Positions 1-11,854 are shown, counted from the stretch's first letter. The stretch is DNA of 64,000 nucleotides from Cornus controversa (GCA_026545225.1 CM048851.1:29635956-29699955), one strand, 5' to 3'. Notes: generated by a model not told the origin, from the letters alone. Numbers and translations: made by a program.

Positions 1-1108
1 CACCCTTGGACCAAATTCTCTTGGACTTCGTACACACTTTCGCAATCGCCCTACACCTTGTAAATATCATTCATTTTACACACTTTTCTCTCAGAGCTCA
101 CAATTTTTCCCAAAATCTTCTCCAAGGTTAATTAAAGGGAGTTCACACGTACAAGTCTCAACAACTTCGTCCCCCACAGGCAATGCAATGCGGGACATCA
201 AAAAAGGCCTTTATTCGCTACAGCCAACTTCAAGTCCTCAGTTTTTAGATGGCTACATAGCATGTACAATCTCTTGGAACATTGAAATAAAGCAATGAAG
301 CTCATTAAGCTTACTATTATCGCAAGACCATTTTCTTCTACAGGGACTAGAAAAATATAAACCTTGCTGAGAACATTGCCATGCTAAGAATCTTCCGATC
401 CAACCGAACAAAAGAATTCCACAACTATGCTTCAAGTGTTTAACACCGATGCAACCATAACACGAACACATGCATCATATGATCATGTACATACTTCCCA
501 AGAAGATTATTTGCACCAACAAATGATAAGACATCAAAAGCATGCACGCATACACTAAATAAAAGCAGCCAAAATATTATGCTAACTATGACAACGCAAG
601 AATAAAAATCATAGCTTTCACTAACATCATATTAACGATTCTTACTACCATATACAATTCAACAACAATTACATTTATGTCCTTGCATAAAACTGAAATG
701 CTAAATATATTAGACATGGTATATATATTGCTAGAATCCCACTTGGTATAACTTTATCTGTGCTCACCCCAGGCACACAGCAATGTATATAGTACACTTC
801 AAATCATATCTTCTAGCAGATCAGCAGTGTAAACATACATGCTAAACCAATGCAGCAGGCACAATTAAAGCTACTCCATCTTCAATGATCCCAAAAACAC
901 ATAAAACACACTAAACATAGTTACCATATTTCATATGAAAGATCAGATTGGGCTGTCGGAGACATTACCCAACACTTGCAATAACATTAACGTGGCAAGA
1001 CTAATAGCGCTCATGCTATGCCTGATGATAGGACTTACCAACCTTGATAGCCCTTGATAGCGACGATGCATGAACCGTCAATAGAAACCCACTCCGTGGG
1101 ATCATTTT
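1..1108 (-). other. KNAT1 3' UTR and downstream flank
   Basis: No other gene is recognised here. The only clear minus-strand AATAAA I find lies near 210-216, about 900 bases past the stop. A strong splice-donor-like GGTAAGT sits at 1033-1039, 70 bases past the stop, so a 3'-UTR intron is possible but unproven. The rest is AT-rich. Confidence 0.4.
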
Positions 1109-1312
1109 TCATGGTCCCAAACGGTAAGGACCTTCACCCATATAATGACCTTCCATATAAAGAGCTGTATTCTGTGGATGCAGACCATCCATCACCATAT
1201 ATTGCATATCCTCAGAAGGTTTCCAGTGTCGTTTCCTTTGGTTGATGAACCAGTTATTAATTTGTTTCTGGTCCAAACCAGTTGATTCCGCCAATGCTAC
1301 CTTCTCTGTCTC
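1109..1312 (-). CDS. KNAT1: KNAT1 exon 5: homeodomain helix 3 and C-terminus
   Basis: 67 codons plus TGA (1109-1111). Contains [20 protein letters not shown], the recognition helix, and the diagnostic C-terminal [16 protein letters not shown]. The acceptor is a good CAG at 1313-1315. Confidence 0.96.
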   Translation of the reverse strand, partial: ETEKVALAESTGLDQKQINNWFINQRKRHWKPSEDMQYMVMDGLHPQNTALYMEGHYMGEGPYRLGP

Positions 1313-4300
1313 CTGTCATTTTTCCCAAGCATTAATGTCTCCGAAGAAAAACTTCAAAAAGAAAAAAGAACTCTAAAATAATTGCCTATTTTCAAGCTTA
1401 AAGTCATTTGGTCGAATTTGCTATCCATATGCAGGTAACATGAAAGAGTAGAATATTCATATCAGAGAGGATACATACTGAAGGATATGGCCATTTGTAA
1501 TGCAACTCCCACCAACTAAGCAGCTTCTGCCTGGCATCTTTGGGTAGTTTTCCTTTCTTCTTTTTCTTGGAAAGCTCCTGCTTGAGACTACTTAAGTAAC
1601 CACTATACTTCCTCAAGAGGTGGTTTTTAAGTTCTCGGTCTTCAGCACGCGGATCAATCTCAGGAAGTTCTGTTTCTCCACCGCTATTGTCTTGATCCTC
1701 TTCCGATGAACCAACACCCTCACACTTCTCATCTATTCATCGTTGATTCAAAATGTATAAATGATAAAGTAAGCTCTTGGTCAAAAGCATGTGTGTACAA
1801 TGTACAAGAACATTATTCAAATCTCCAATGACAATACTGGTAACCATTATCAAAAGACTGAATATTCATAGCAACTTTTGAAGTTCACGAAATATACCTG
1901 ATGCAATGCACGAAGATAACTAACACAAAGGGGGATTGTTCCATCTAAACTGTAGTCATTCAACAAAAGGGGGATAATTCCATCTAATTTGTTCCTTAGT
2001 TTCTTCCTTCACTAAATCCACTAGAGAAAGGTTGTTTTCTCCTAACGATGTTTATGGATGGCAGAGATAAAAATCTCACTCACTAAATTTAACATGCCTC
2101 TCCCTGTCTCGCACATTCTCATGGGAGGAAAATTTGATATCAACAAACATAAACACCTGGTTTCTTATAGTTTTAAAGCACACTAGCCAGCCCGTTCTTT
2201 AGCAATTGTAATGACCAAAACTGAATAAAACTCGTTTTTAACGATCTTAAAAATACTATCTATATTTGTGTTCTTATAACAGATTTGTCTTAGAATGACA
2301 TCCAATATTGCCATGTCGGAAATGACTCCAAGTACTTAAAATCAAATTATATATATAGATAGATAGATATATATAAACATTCATACCTACAAACATATAA
2401 ATATTTTTGCTTGCCCAACATCAATGGAACATATTTTAAGGATCAATATAGTAATCAAAATGCCTCTGAATATTAGGTTCTTTTTTTCATGTAATTTAGT
2501 AGATGGTCTCAAAGCCCTAGTTCATTTAAAAAGCTTTCATTTCCATAAGAAAAAGACTTTGGGGTGTTGATAAATATGAAATGCGAGAGAAGTATATTAG
2601 TCATTTGGGAATTAATTATAGAACTACCCTTCAGCCAATGGGGTCAGCTAATCTAACCCTCCTTTACCAATGCATCACAAGGCCATATTTAAAGCTCCAT
2701 ACCAAAAAGGTGCTACCCCCAACCTTCTTACTTTGAAATAAATAGTAGTATAGAAATTTTCCCCCTCAATCCTCACCACCATCAACCATCTTACCATTTT
2801 AGGATATGTTACAAATTTTCGGTTCATAGACAATGGCACTGCTAGAATGAAATAATAGCAATACCATTTGCAAATTATTTTTCACTTAAGGTCTCAAATT
2901 TTCCAGTTGTCAATGAATAATTTTGGAGAACTTTCAAATGCAAAACTTTCATGTAGTGTATGATTAAAGAGAATCAAAGATTAGGATTTTTGGTGGCAGT
3001 CATACAAGTAAAACTCTAGCAAGCAAAAATTAATGTAATAACAAGTTTGAAGAAGTCTAAAATGATAAGGAAGGCATGAATAAGAAGTCATAATTAATTG
3101 AAGTAAAAGAAACATCTCCATTCAATAACATTTAACAACAAAGTTTTAAAACTTAATCGCCACCACCAACATGGTAGCGGTTGCGATGACATGGTCTTGG
3201 GGTTGTATAATGGGTATCTACCGTGGCAGTAATAAAAAAATTTCAATATATAATCACGTTTTTAATGATTTTTATTGAATATTTAACGGTGATTTCATAT
3301 GAAGAATGGCCTATAAATTAAACTTTAAGCAATTGTCAATGATAGAGGATATTGACTGATTGAGGAGACTAATGGAAAGATATAGGGAGAAGAGAAAACT
3401 CCATATGGTTTTTATTGATTTGGAGAAAACCTATGATAAACCTAGAGATTTAATATGGAGGTTTTTCGAAAAGAAAGGAGTCACGAAGGGAAACATTGAC
3501 AAGATAAAGGACATGTATGATGGTTGTGTGATTATAGTTAAAACTCCTCTAAGGGAAACAAGTGAATTTCAATTACAGAAGCTAGCCCCATTAATTTTTA
3601 TGATATGTATGCCTAAAGTTTATAAAATTTTATGAAAATGCCCCCCCTCCCTAAATTATCATTTTTTAAAGTTCTCTCTAATTGTTTTTTCTTTTCCTTC
3701 TTCTTCTTCTTCAAATTCTTTTTGTTTCTTTTTAAAAAAGTTTTGCATTCCCTTTTTTCAATCAAACCCTAACTATTTTCTCTTTCAAAGTTCTCTCATA
3801 TTTTTGTCTTTCTATTCTTTTCAAAAAAATTCTTTTTGCACTCATGTATGATGTATATGCATAAACCTTCTTTTTTCTCTTATTATTCTTTTTTTACTCT
3901 CTTATTCTTTAAATTTATTACTGGAATTTTATATACTTGGGGCTTGTTGGCAATACCATTTTTCAAATATTTCAAACATTTTTTGAATAAAACCTTGTGC
4001 AACAAATTAGTTACCAAACATTTTGTTTTGGAATAAATCACACCACAAAAAAAAACCCACCTATTTTTGCTTCATATGAAATCGATAATACAAATTAGAA
4101 ATTGTTACCAAAAGGAACGTCTGAAGTTCATGTCTTCAATTTTATTTTTGACTATAAATTTTTTTGAATTATTACATACTATATAAATTTTGATTATTGC
4201 ATCGTTACTATACTTAATTTTTCGACTTGTTTTATTGCTACACTATTAGTTGGGTAAAAATTATTTTATCATGTTTAATATGCCCCTCTTGAATCAAAAT

Positions 4301-7300
4301 CCCCCTAACTGTAGACTTATTTGCTGATAATTTTGTTTTAGTCAATGATAATAGAGAGAATCCAAATTGGAGATTTGGAGAGAAGCATTAAATTTAATAA
4401 GGTTTAAGATGAGTAAAAATAAATTGAATACATAAAGTGTAACTTTAGTAAATCTAGAAATACAAATGAAGATGTAGTGAGGATTAAGAATCAAGAGGTT
4501 CAAAAAAGTAACATTTTTCGTTATTTAGGTTCAATTATTCAAAATAAAAGAGAAATTGGAGATAACATTATCATAAAATCAAAGCAGGATGGATTAAAAG
4601 GAGTGCATCTAATATGCTGTGTGATAGGCATATCCCCTTAAAATTGAAAGGGAAGTTATATTGAACTACTATCAGAGACCACACTGAACGTTGTACAACT
4701 AGAAAACAACAATATGCATAAACTGGGTGTGACAGAAATACAAATGTTGAGATTGATCTACGTGCGGTAAAAGTAGAAATAATAGAATTAGAAATGACCA
4801 CATTTGGGAGATGGTTAGAGTAGCACAACTTGGAGATAAAATACCAGAAAATCGATTAAAATGATTTGGTCATGTGCAAAGATCTTTAAATGCAGCAGTT
4901 AGGAAAAGTGACATAATCCACATTGAGGTAATACTAGGGCAAAAGGAAGACCAAAGTTAACACGGGTAGGCTTACTAAAGAAGAATATGATATCATGTGG
5001 TTTGACTGATGTTATGGCCTTAGAAAGAGTGGAATGGATAAGTGCGGCAAAAGTAGAAAGGATAAAATTAGAAATGAGCACATTAGGGAGATGGTTAGAG
5101 TAGCACAAATTGGAGATAAAATGAAAGAAAATCGATTAAAATGATTTGATCATGTGCAAAGAAGATCTTTAAATGCGGCAGTTAGGAAGAGTTACATAAT
5201 CCAAATTGAGGTAATACTAGGGCCAAAGGAAGACCAAAGTTAACATGGGTAGGATTAGTAAAGAAGAACATGATACCATGTGGTTTGACTAATGTTATGG
5301 TTAGAAAGAGCGAAATGGAAGCACAAGATTCATATAGTTAACTCCAAGTAGTTTGAAAAAAGACTTGGTTCTTGTTATTGTTGTTGGCATTATCAATCGT
5401 ATCAATGAAATAATTTGTATTTTGCACTAAAACTATGCCACAAATGCATATTAAGAATAAATAAATAAACACGTTAAATCATTAAAATCTTATACGCTAA
5501 TAACTTAGAAGTTGAAAATGATTAAACTTGTAGTTGGCACTTAGAAATAATATACATTAAAGATTTTGAAAATGAGTAAACCTGTAGTTGGCACTTGGAA
5601 ATAATATACATTAAAGATTTTATACTATTTACTTATTTGCTTGTTTTTATTTGTACGAAATTTTTCAGTAATTTTCAATGAACTTTATTAATTTTCTGAT
5701 TTTTCAAGTCACTTTCTTGTTTACTTTTTTTAATGCAAAATAGATGAATATTTATATATGCATAATATAAAGATGTTTATAACTTTATAATATAAATGTT
5801 TACTAAAAATTTCAAAACTTACCAATTATGTCCGAGTTTGGAACACCTAGAATTGGGTCGGCCTGTGGCACCATCTATTTTATGATCCTTATTTTAACAA
5901 CAATCAACTCATTAAAATAAGTTGCTGAAAGCCTAGGAATCTGTAATACATTATGTGTGTGTGTGTGCGCGTGCCCTCTATTTTGAACTTAAAATTTGAA
6001 AAGAAACAAAAAATGAGAGATGTTGAAAATAGGGTTTTTGAACCCAAGACAAAAATCACTGTTGTCCCAGCCAAGTCAAGCCCACCGACTCTGGCCGAAA
6101 AAGCTGTGATCTTTGTTTTGGCCGAGATCTCAGCCCGACTCAGAGTTGACTCTGGCCAAATTGGGTCGAGTTTCAAAAGTATGTTTAATTAGAAAAAGTT
6201 TATTCTTGAAATTCAAAATTTTTATTGTTCTACATCAAGGAATCGAAGAATATTAAATAATTAAAATGGAACAACATGAAATTTAACTGGTTGATTTCCA
6301 TGTGGGCCATTAGGCAATTGCCTAGAATTGTGCTGGCCTTGTGGCACCATCTAATTTAAGATTCTCATTTCAATATATTCATGAAAATGTTGCCAAAATC
6401 CAAGGAATCTGTAATACATTATATGTGTGTTACCAATGCAACTTTTTACAACCACATAAATATCAGAGCAATTTATATGATATTAAGTTAATAGATCACT
6501 TTTTCATGTTGGATTTGCTTCTTGGGAACTTCTCATTAACCTAGGAGATTGCCTGACCTCAAAATGACTCAACCCTGAACCTCAGCATCCCCCATTCCAA
6601 GGTGAAGAGAACAAGGGGAAAAAGAAAGAAAAGAAACAAGAAAGGACAGACCTCAAAATGACTCATCCCTGAAAATATTATGTTTCTCCGTGTTGGGAGT
6701 GAGGACAGTGCACGGGGAACTACAGTCTAGTAAGATGACAAGCCACACAAAACTTTCCTCATTTTTATAATGGAATAAATTATATACATATAGGCATGGT
6801 TGCAGGAATGGGTTCTTGCAGTCATTGATTCTTAAACGTATTGTTGACAATATAAAGCAAGTGACAATGAGGCCATTGCACAGAAGTGTAATTGAAACAA
6901 GAAACACAAATTTAATTCTTCACATATAAAATTTTATTTTCACATTTTCTTCAATCTCGTTCACAAACACAATATTTAATATTATTTTATGGTAGGCAGG
7001 AATATGAAACAGCACAAGACCTAGGCATCAATCAACTCACAATATTTGAGAGCAAAAATCTACAAAATCTGACAGAGAAAAGGTGATTCCCAGAAGGAAG
7101 CATCCTCTCTAATTATGATTAGCATAAGTCAAGAGAAAGTAATCCCAATAGAAGTTAACAAAAACCTGACCCGACATTCATGGTTTTTCAGCCTCATTCA
7201 TTGAGGTCAACCAAAAGATAAATTGTTAAGTTCTTTTATGGGGTCTAAAATCACAGATATGTAGCAAGTAACCCGGTTTGAGTAATTTTTAATTTAGCAT

Positions 7301-10300
7301 TTACCAAACTCTAGTAATGAAATAAACACAATTCTAGAGAAAATGCTCAAATAATAATCTAAACACAACTGACATGTTTTTATTCTTTTTTCTTTCTTAT
7401 CTATGCTTCTTAAAAAATTTAATCAGTGTTTCAATGGAAGTTTCTTCAATCTCTACAAAATTCAAAAATTAACAATTACAATACTGCAAAAGATTTAAAC
7501 AGCAAAGAAGAGCAATCTCACATGTAGCAAGGTGGGGGAGATTTTGGGTTCAATTCTCTTCCATTGAGACCAGCCTCAAAGAGTTCTCCCTAAATTAAAA
7601 TTGGCACATGGCACTGGGGTACCACGCCTCTGGAGGGGAATAGCGCCACCCTAAGGGTGGGGACACCCCTCTAGTCAAAAAGAGAAACCAGCCATAGCAT
7701 AAATGAGAAACTACCATGACATGGTCTTTTTCTTCTTTTTTCTCCGTCAGTATATTGGTCTTTTTTAATTTTGATTTCAACAGGAGGATGATACTTCTTT
7801 AATTTATAAGGTGTCAATTAAGTGGGTTTCTGAATCTTGGTTACATCTTGTAAGGACCACAAAAATCTGAATGATAATGACACAAAAAAAAGATCATATC
7901 TGTTTACTTCCGAGAAACCAGAGATCCATGGTTCTGAAAGCAGCAACGACAGAAGAGGTGATTTTATCTCAGAGCCTGCTTCATTTTATCCAGAATTCTA
8001 TGTAGAAATTGTTTGTTTAATCGAATACAGAGTAAGAGAAGAAAACAAAGCAATGATCAGTCCCGTCTTCATTTTCCCATAAGCAAATTATCCCGCTAGG
8101 AAACCTATTTAAGGCCTCAACTAATATAGAAATTAAAAACTCTCAGCCTATTACTTCCAATCACTCGGGACACCTCCCAGAGCCAACTGAACTATGTCTA
8201 ATTGGCTGGTTGAGGGCAATGATCATACCATATAATTGAACAAGACATCTTATACTACCTCTTAGAATCAATTAAAGTTAATTGTCTTGTCAGTTTTGCA
8301 TATAACAACCCCTTTTGCTCATAGTATGTATTCTGCACCAAGTCTGTTCCTTAGAAGTTCTATATTTCCTTTGGTTCTCTTTATCTTAACCCACCCTCTT
8401 GGGTGGTGAGAGTTACTTTTTGAATATTAGGTGAGGCTAGTGGGCCTTTTGTGTGAATTGTGTTAGCAGTGGAGTGTGTGCTTCCTGAACCTCATTTGTA
8501 GAAATTCAGTTAATAAAATTTAACTTACCTACAAGAAAAAAAAAAAAGAGAGATAATTTCTTTTAGAGAAAAATTCATATCATTACCTTCCGTCTATCAT
8601 GCATAATAGTTAATTGTTACATTTACTCATTGGTATAAGAGGAAACTGAAGGCTCCGCGCATGATTAATGCTTAAGTCAACAATTTTGTGAAATTATTAT
8701 AAATATAAGCATGAATGAAGATGAAAATGGATAATATTCCAAGTCATCATTATAAAATATCCACGCGTCCGCATTATAGGGGCACCAAAATAGTCGTAGG
8801 AATAATAAGAGAAATTTAAATGAATCGAAGTCAAGCCAACGAATATGTTCTCTAGCACTCACCAGAATGAGAAAGGAAGAAGAATTTAATATTCAACAAC
8901 AGTAATGTGTACATGAACACATTCACCCATTATTGTTTCATTTAGAACTTGAATCCTCAATCTTCCATTTGGAAGGAGGAGATAACACTAGGGCTAGGCC
9001 CCTATTGTAACTATTCTGTTGAAATTTCAAAAAGCCTACATAATAACCAACCAAAAATGAAAAGACTAAAAGTAAAGGAAGCCTTCATTGAACAATATAG
9101 CCTTTTTTATTACATTGTCAAGCTTGACAACACAAATTATTCCAATGCCCCCATAATAAAAGAATACAAGAACAAATGAATCATGAAGCATTAACCAAAC
9201 AAGCATGTACTATTTAACTTGGTATCCCCAGGTCCACACACAAACTAAGACCAAATCTACTTATATAGGAAGATTAACGGTGAGTGTGTGCCTATGTTAT
9301 CCAGAATTGGGTAAGTATATCGGGTACAGGTGTACATCTTAAGTGTCAGATCTCCGCAAATCCAAAACTTAAACCACGAAAAGATGTTTTCAAAAGTTGT
9401 ATAGGGTTTCGTAAACACGTAATATGCCTTAAAATACATTATATGTTTTATTATAGTGTAATGTTTATAGTTTTTGTATTACAAGAACATACTCGATTAA
9501 TCTTCAAATTAAATGGGATGTGGTAAAAGAAAAGATTTTCTATCCGTCTCATAGACTGGAAACCCGCATCTGCTATTAAATTTGAATTTTTTCTTTATTC
9601 AATAATGCCATGTGAAAGATTGGAGTGTCCAATTCGAGTTCATGAGTCAAACACATTATATACCCATTCTCAGGTTGTGTCGACACGGGCACGTAAATTT
9701 AAATAGGAGAACCCATGTACGAGAGGTGTATGCCAACTTAGATTTGTGATATATGTACATAAGTCCCCTAAACAGAAAAACAGGTAAATAGAGATATAAT
9801 GAACAGTATAATTCATATTCAACTGCAATATAACATCAACAACAATTATAAATGAATGACATGATAGTGGGTCAACCGCTAGGAAATTAAAAAAAAATTA
9901 CAAATAACTCTCATATATCAAAATGGCTAGAGTTCTGACACAACCACACAGCCCACCTAGGGTAGCACTGAAATGAACAGCATCCTATGTTTATCCACCT
10001 TCCAAGACTAAAGCCACTATACACAACCCAAAAAATAAAAAAAATAAAAACTGTTTTTTTCACTTAAAAGCCAAACACAACTAGGGAAATGAGGACAATA
10101 ATAATTCCATCCAACTCGAGGTATATATACATATATCTACATGTACATACATACATTCCATGATATAACCATAAACTGTATTACATATACACAAATATAG
10201 CCCCTAGAAGGAATGGAGATTTAGAAAATTTTAGGAACAAACCTCTGTGGCTAATGATGTTGTCAGATGACTCAGAACCGATAAAGCTAGCCTATTAGAG

Positions 10301-11854
10301 AAGCCAAAGTGTGATTTCATCATTGTTTTACGCCATAAGAGCATTTTGTCTTGGTTTCGTCCTCATTGTTTATTTGAACAAAGTACGAAAAAAACCAAAT
10401 CGTATCTTCTTACTATGTTAACTCGTGATTCGTGATTAGGGTTTCTGCTACTCGTGACAAGGTGCCCCCTCCCTCCCTCTCTCTCTCTCTCTCTAAAAAT
10501 ATATAGATTATATATACATATATATATATGTATATAATCTATATCGGTCAAAGTTTGGTTCACTGAAAACGTGACAATATTGAATGAAGGAAATATGGAC
10601 AGGCCTAACACTCCTAATAGGAATAGGAATAGGAATAGACAGACCCCCTTCATATTCTGAGTCTGGACAGTTCCAACTATCAGTTTTGCACTGTACATGC
10701 AATTAAGTAAACTTAAGAACCCAAACCCATGACTCAAAAAACTCCTATAGTAATATTCTTCTTCCATGGTAGCCAACAACGATAATGAAACTCTCTCTCT
10801 CTCTCTCTCTCTCTCTAAATGTAAGTGTATGTAGAAAGAGAAAATCAAGTACCAGAGGTATGAATCCGCACGGGGCCGCTACTAAGCATATTGAGCTGTG
10901 TCTCTATCTTCCTCATGAACTCCATAGCCTCTTGCAATGGCCTTGCAAGCTCTTCTCTATATTTCACTAGCATATCATAATAAGCTTCCTGCACATATGT
11001 ATGTATATATATTTTTCCAAATCAAAATTTGTAGAAGAAAATTCCAAAAAAGGGAAGAAAAAAATAATTAAATCAACAACAAGGAGACTTTAATGCAACT
11101 AATTCATCTAAAATATCAAAAATAGTACTAATATAATCACCATGAACTGATCGAGTTCTGGGTCTTTTGAACCATCTCTGGAATTCACCGAAGCTCGCTG
11201 CCTACTCTCAAACTCTTCCCGTACAGCCGTCAATCGTGCCACCACTTCAGGAGGAGCTCCCACCTAATTAACACAGACATATATACATAAATATAGAGAG
11301 TGAGAGTGAGACCCAAAGAGAGACTTAAATCTTCAAAATGAATTATGTTTTGTTCTTGTTGTTGAATAAGTCTCTCTTATTATGAGCATGCGTGTGTGTA
11401 TATATCATGTGTGTAAATATATATATACAACCTTTTGGCAATTCATGTAAGCTTCCAAGAGGTTGGAGTACTGAGGGTGAGAGATGATCTTGGCTTTAAT
11501 GGCTTCAACTTCACTAGAACTCTCAGACCCATGTTGTTCCTGGTGATTAAGGACTGTTTGGTGGGCTCTAATTATGGGATGATGAGGGTACTGATGAAAT
11601 TTGTTCTGAACATGTTGGGAACTACCCGCTTCAGTCTTCACGATCAGATGTGGTTGCGATTCAGAGTCATAACAACCGTTGGATTGAAGATTGAAGCTGT
11701 TTATGTGCATCTGATGATTACTCACGTTCGACCCACTAGTAGTATTACTGGTTCGTCCGTACACTGAAGAACTCGGTGCAAGAACTGGACCACTAGAGTA
11801 CAAGAAACTCCCTCTCGGAGTTGAATTCTCACTCATTTGATTGTAATCCTCCAT
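1109..11854 (-). CDS. KNAT1: Class I KNOX homeobox protein, KNAT1/BREVIPEDICELLUS orthologue (5 exons)
   Basis: Seen: join of 11432-11854, 11141-11263, 10853-10988, 1479-1732 and 1109-1312 on the minus strand gives 379 codons plus TGA, with GT-AG at every intron and frame kept throughout. KNOX1 is at about residues 116-160, KNOX2 about 170-220, an acidic GSE-like stretch 232-249, ELK 261-281 ([20 protein letters not shown]), and the TALE homeodomain 282-344 with the PYP loop (309-311) and recognition helix [11 protein letters not shown]. The N-terminus [20 protein letters not shown] and C-terminus [13 protein letters not shown] are the KNAT1/BP hallmarks that separate it from STM and KNAT2/6. 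Length is close to Arabidopsis KNAT1 (398 aa). Known: a nuclear transcription factor that partners BELL-class TALE proteins, maintains meristem and internode identity, and is repressed in leaves by AS1/AS2. The start is the first in-frame ATG; the in-frame extension above it has none. Nothing in the exons is broken, so it should be functional. Odd: intron 3 is 9120 bp. Confidence 0.96.
1479..1732 (-). CDS. KNAT1: KNAT1 exon 4: GSE/ELK region and homeodomain helices 1-2
   Basis: 254 nt. It completes the split Asp codon and then reads [18 protein letters not shown], the ELK helix, a basic KKKKKGK run and helices 1-2 up to KWPYPS. The acceptor is AG at 1733-1734 and the donor GT at 1477-1478. 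Confidence 0.95.
3330..3605 (+). pseudogene. LINE ORF2 reverse transcriptase fragment
   Basis: Reads [20 protein letters not shown] then [20 protein letters not shown] and IKDMYDG. This is the RT segment of a plant L1-type LINE (family consensus has FIDLEKAYDKVPR). Single residues are missing after REKRK and after YDK, and the frame is lost soon after, so it is dead. It lies antisense to KNAT1 inside intron 3. Confidence 0.85.
3640..4394. other. AT/T-rich segment separating two LINE fragments
   Basis: No coding. Starts with a C-run (ccccccctccc), followed by long T-rich stretches. It sits where the middle of the LINE RT should be, so it is either a later insertion or a replacement after deletion. 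Ends are not resolved. Confidence 0.35.
4395..5345 (+). pseudogene. LINE ORF2 C-terminal fragment, internally duplicated
   Basis: Readable pieces are [33 protein letters not shown], and twice the downstream motif ([18 protein letters not shown] then [14 protein letters not shown]). These match the end of the same LINE type as 3330-3605. Multiple stops and frameshifts are present. The last part occurs twice in tandem. Confidence 0.8.
4763..5320 (+). repeat. 280-bp direct tandem duplication within LINE remnant
   Basis: The segment beginning gtgcggtaaaagtagaaa near 4763 recurs as gtgcggcaaaagtagaaa near 5042. Both copies carry the LINE GHVQR region and end near a GAAATGG/GGAATGG motif. Copies differ by scattered substitutions and small indels. 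Confidence 0.8.
5514..5621. repeat. 54-bp tandem duplication
   Basis: GAAAATGATTAAACTTGTAG and GAAAATGAGTAAACCTGTAG start the two units, followed in both by TTGGCACTTRGAAATAATAT. Only a few mismatches. Confidence 0.8.
5849..6430. repeat. Two related direct-repeat segments around an inverted-repeat core
   Basis: Copies at about 5849-5960 and 6320-6430 share CCTAGAATTG, TGGCACCATCTA and AGGAATCTGTAATACATTAT in the same order. Between them, 6045-6180 has an imperfect inverted repeat (CCAAGACAAAAATCAC against GTGATCTTTGTTTTGG) and repeated GACTCTGGCC. Possibly a small transposon inside a duplicated target; the type is unknown. Confidence 0.5.
7510..7790 (+). mobile_element. Possible tRNA-derived SINE
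   Basis: A box-A-like TAGCAAGGTGGGGGA (about 7526) is followed by a box-B-like GGGTTCAATTCT (about 7547), then a GC-richer body with a hairpin (AGGGGAATAGCGCCACCCT then AGGGTGGGGACACCCCT). A poly-A tail and target duplication are not clear, so the call is tentative. Confidence 0.35.
10476..10815. repeat. (CT)n tracts and AT palindrome near the 5' end of intron 3
   Basis: A CT dinucleotide run at about 10476-10494 is followed directly by a near-perfect palindrome at about 10500-10544 (ATAGATTATATATACAT against ATGTATATAATCTAT). A second (CT)n run spans about 10786-10816, only 37 bp inside the intron from exon 3. On the gene's sense strand the runs read (GA)n, the kind of site bound by BASIC PENTACYSTEINE proteins, which are known regulators of BP and STM in Arabidopsis. 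A functional role here is inference. Confidence 0.6.
10853..10988 (-). CDS. KNAT1: KNAT1 exon 3: KNOX2
   Basis: 136 nt, starting [20 protein letters not shown] and ending in RIHTS plus the first base of an Asp codon completed in exon 4. The donor GT at 10851-10852 opens the giant intron 3. KNOX2 is the homodimerisation and BELL-interaction part of the MEINOX domain (family knowledge). Confidence 0.94.
11141..11263 (-). CDS. KNAT1: KNAT1 exon 2: end of KNOX1, start of KNOX2
   Basis: 41 codons from [20 protein letters not shown] to DPELDQFM. The acceptor is AG at 11264-11265 and the donor GT at 11139-11140. Phase 0 at both ends. The intron positions are those expected for class I KNOX genes. 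Confidence 0.95.
11432..11854 (-). CDS. KNAT1: KNAT1 exon 1: N-terminal region and first half of KNOX1
   Basis: 141 codons starting at the ATG at 11854. The N-terminal part is Ser/Asn/His/Gln-rich and low in complexity, as in this family. It is followed by an acidic lead ([14 protein letters not shown]) into KNOX1, ending CQK at a GT donor (11431). Phase 0. Confidence 0.95.

Larger units (their letters stand above)
1733..10852 (-). other. Giant intron 3 of KNAT1 (9120 bp)
   Basis: Bounded by the verified exon 3 donor and exon 4 acceptor. Contents seen: antisense LINE fragments (3330-3605, 4395-5345), a 54-bp tandem duplication (5514-5621), a pair of related segments (5849-5960 and 6320-6430), a SINE-like segment (7510-7790), and (CT)n tracts flanking an AT palindrome (10476-10815). 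About 8-10.3 kb is AT-rich with nothing assigned. Class I KNOX genes often have a long intron at this position; in maize Kn1 and barley Hooded, changes in the corresponding region cause ectopic expression. Confidence 0.9.

Noticed and set aside
1941-2000. Repeated AAAGGGGGATWRTTCCATCT as a regulatory array
   Set aside because: Only two imperfect copies; more likely a small local duplication in the intron.
10363-10848. 161-codon minus-strand frame in intron 3
   Set aside because: It runs through (CT)n repeats encoding RERERE/LSLS and overlaps the intron donor region. No domain and no splice logic.
11435-11767. 110-codon open frame on the plus strand opposite KNAT1 exon 1
   Set aside because: It is the antisense shadow of the exon and resembles no family.
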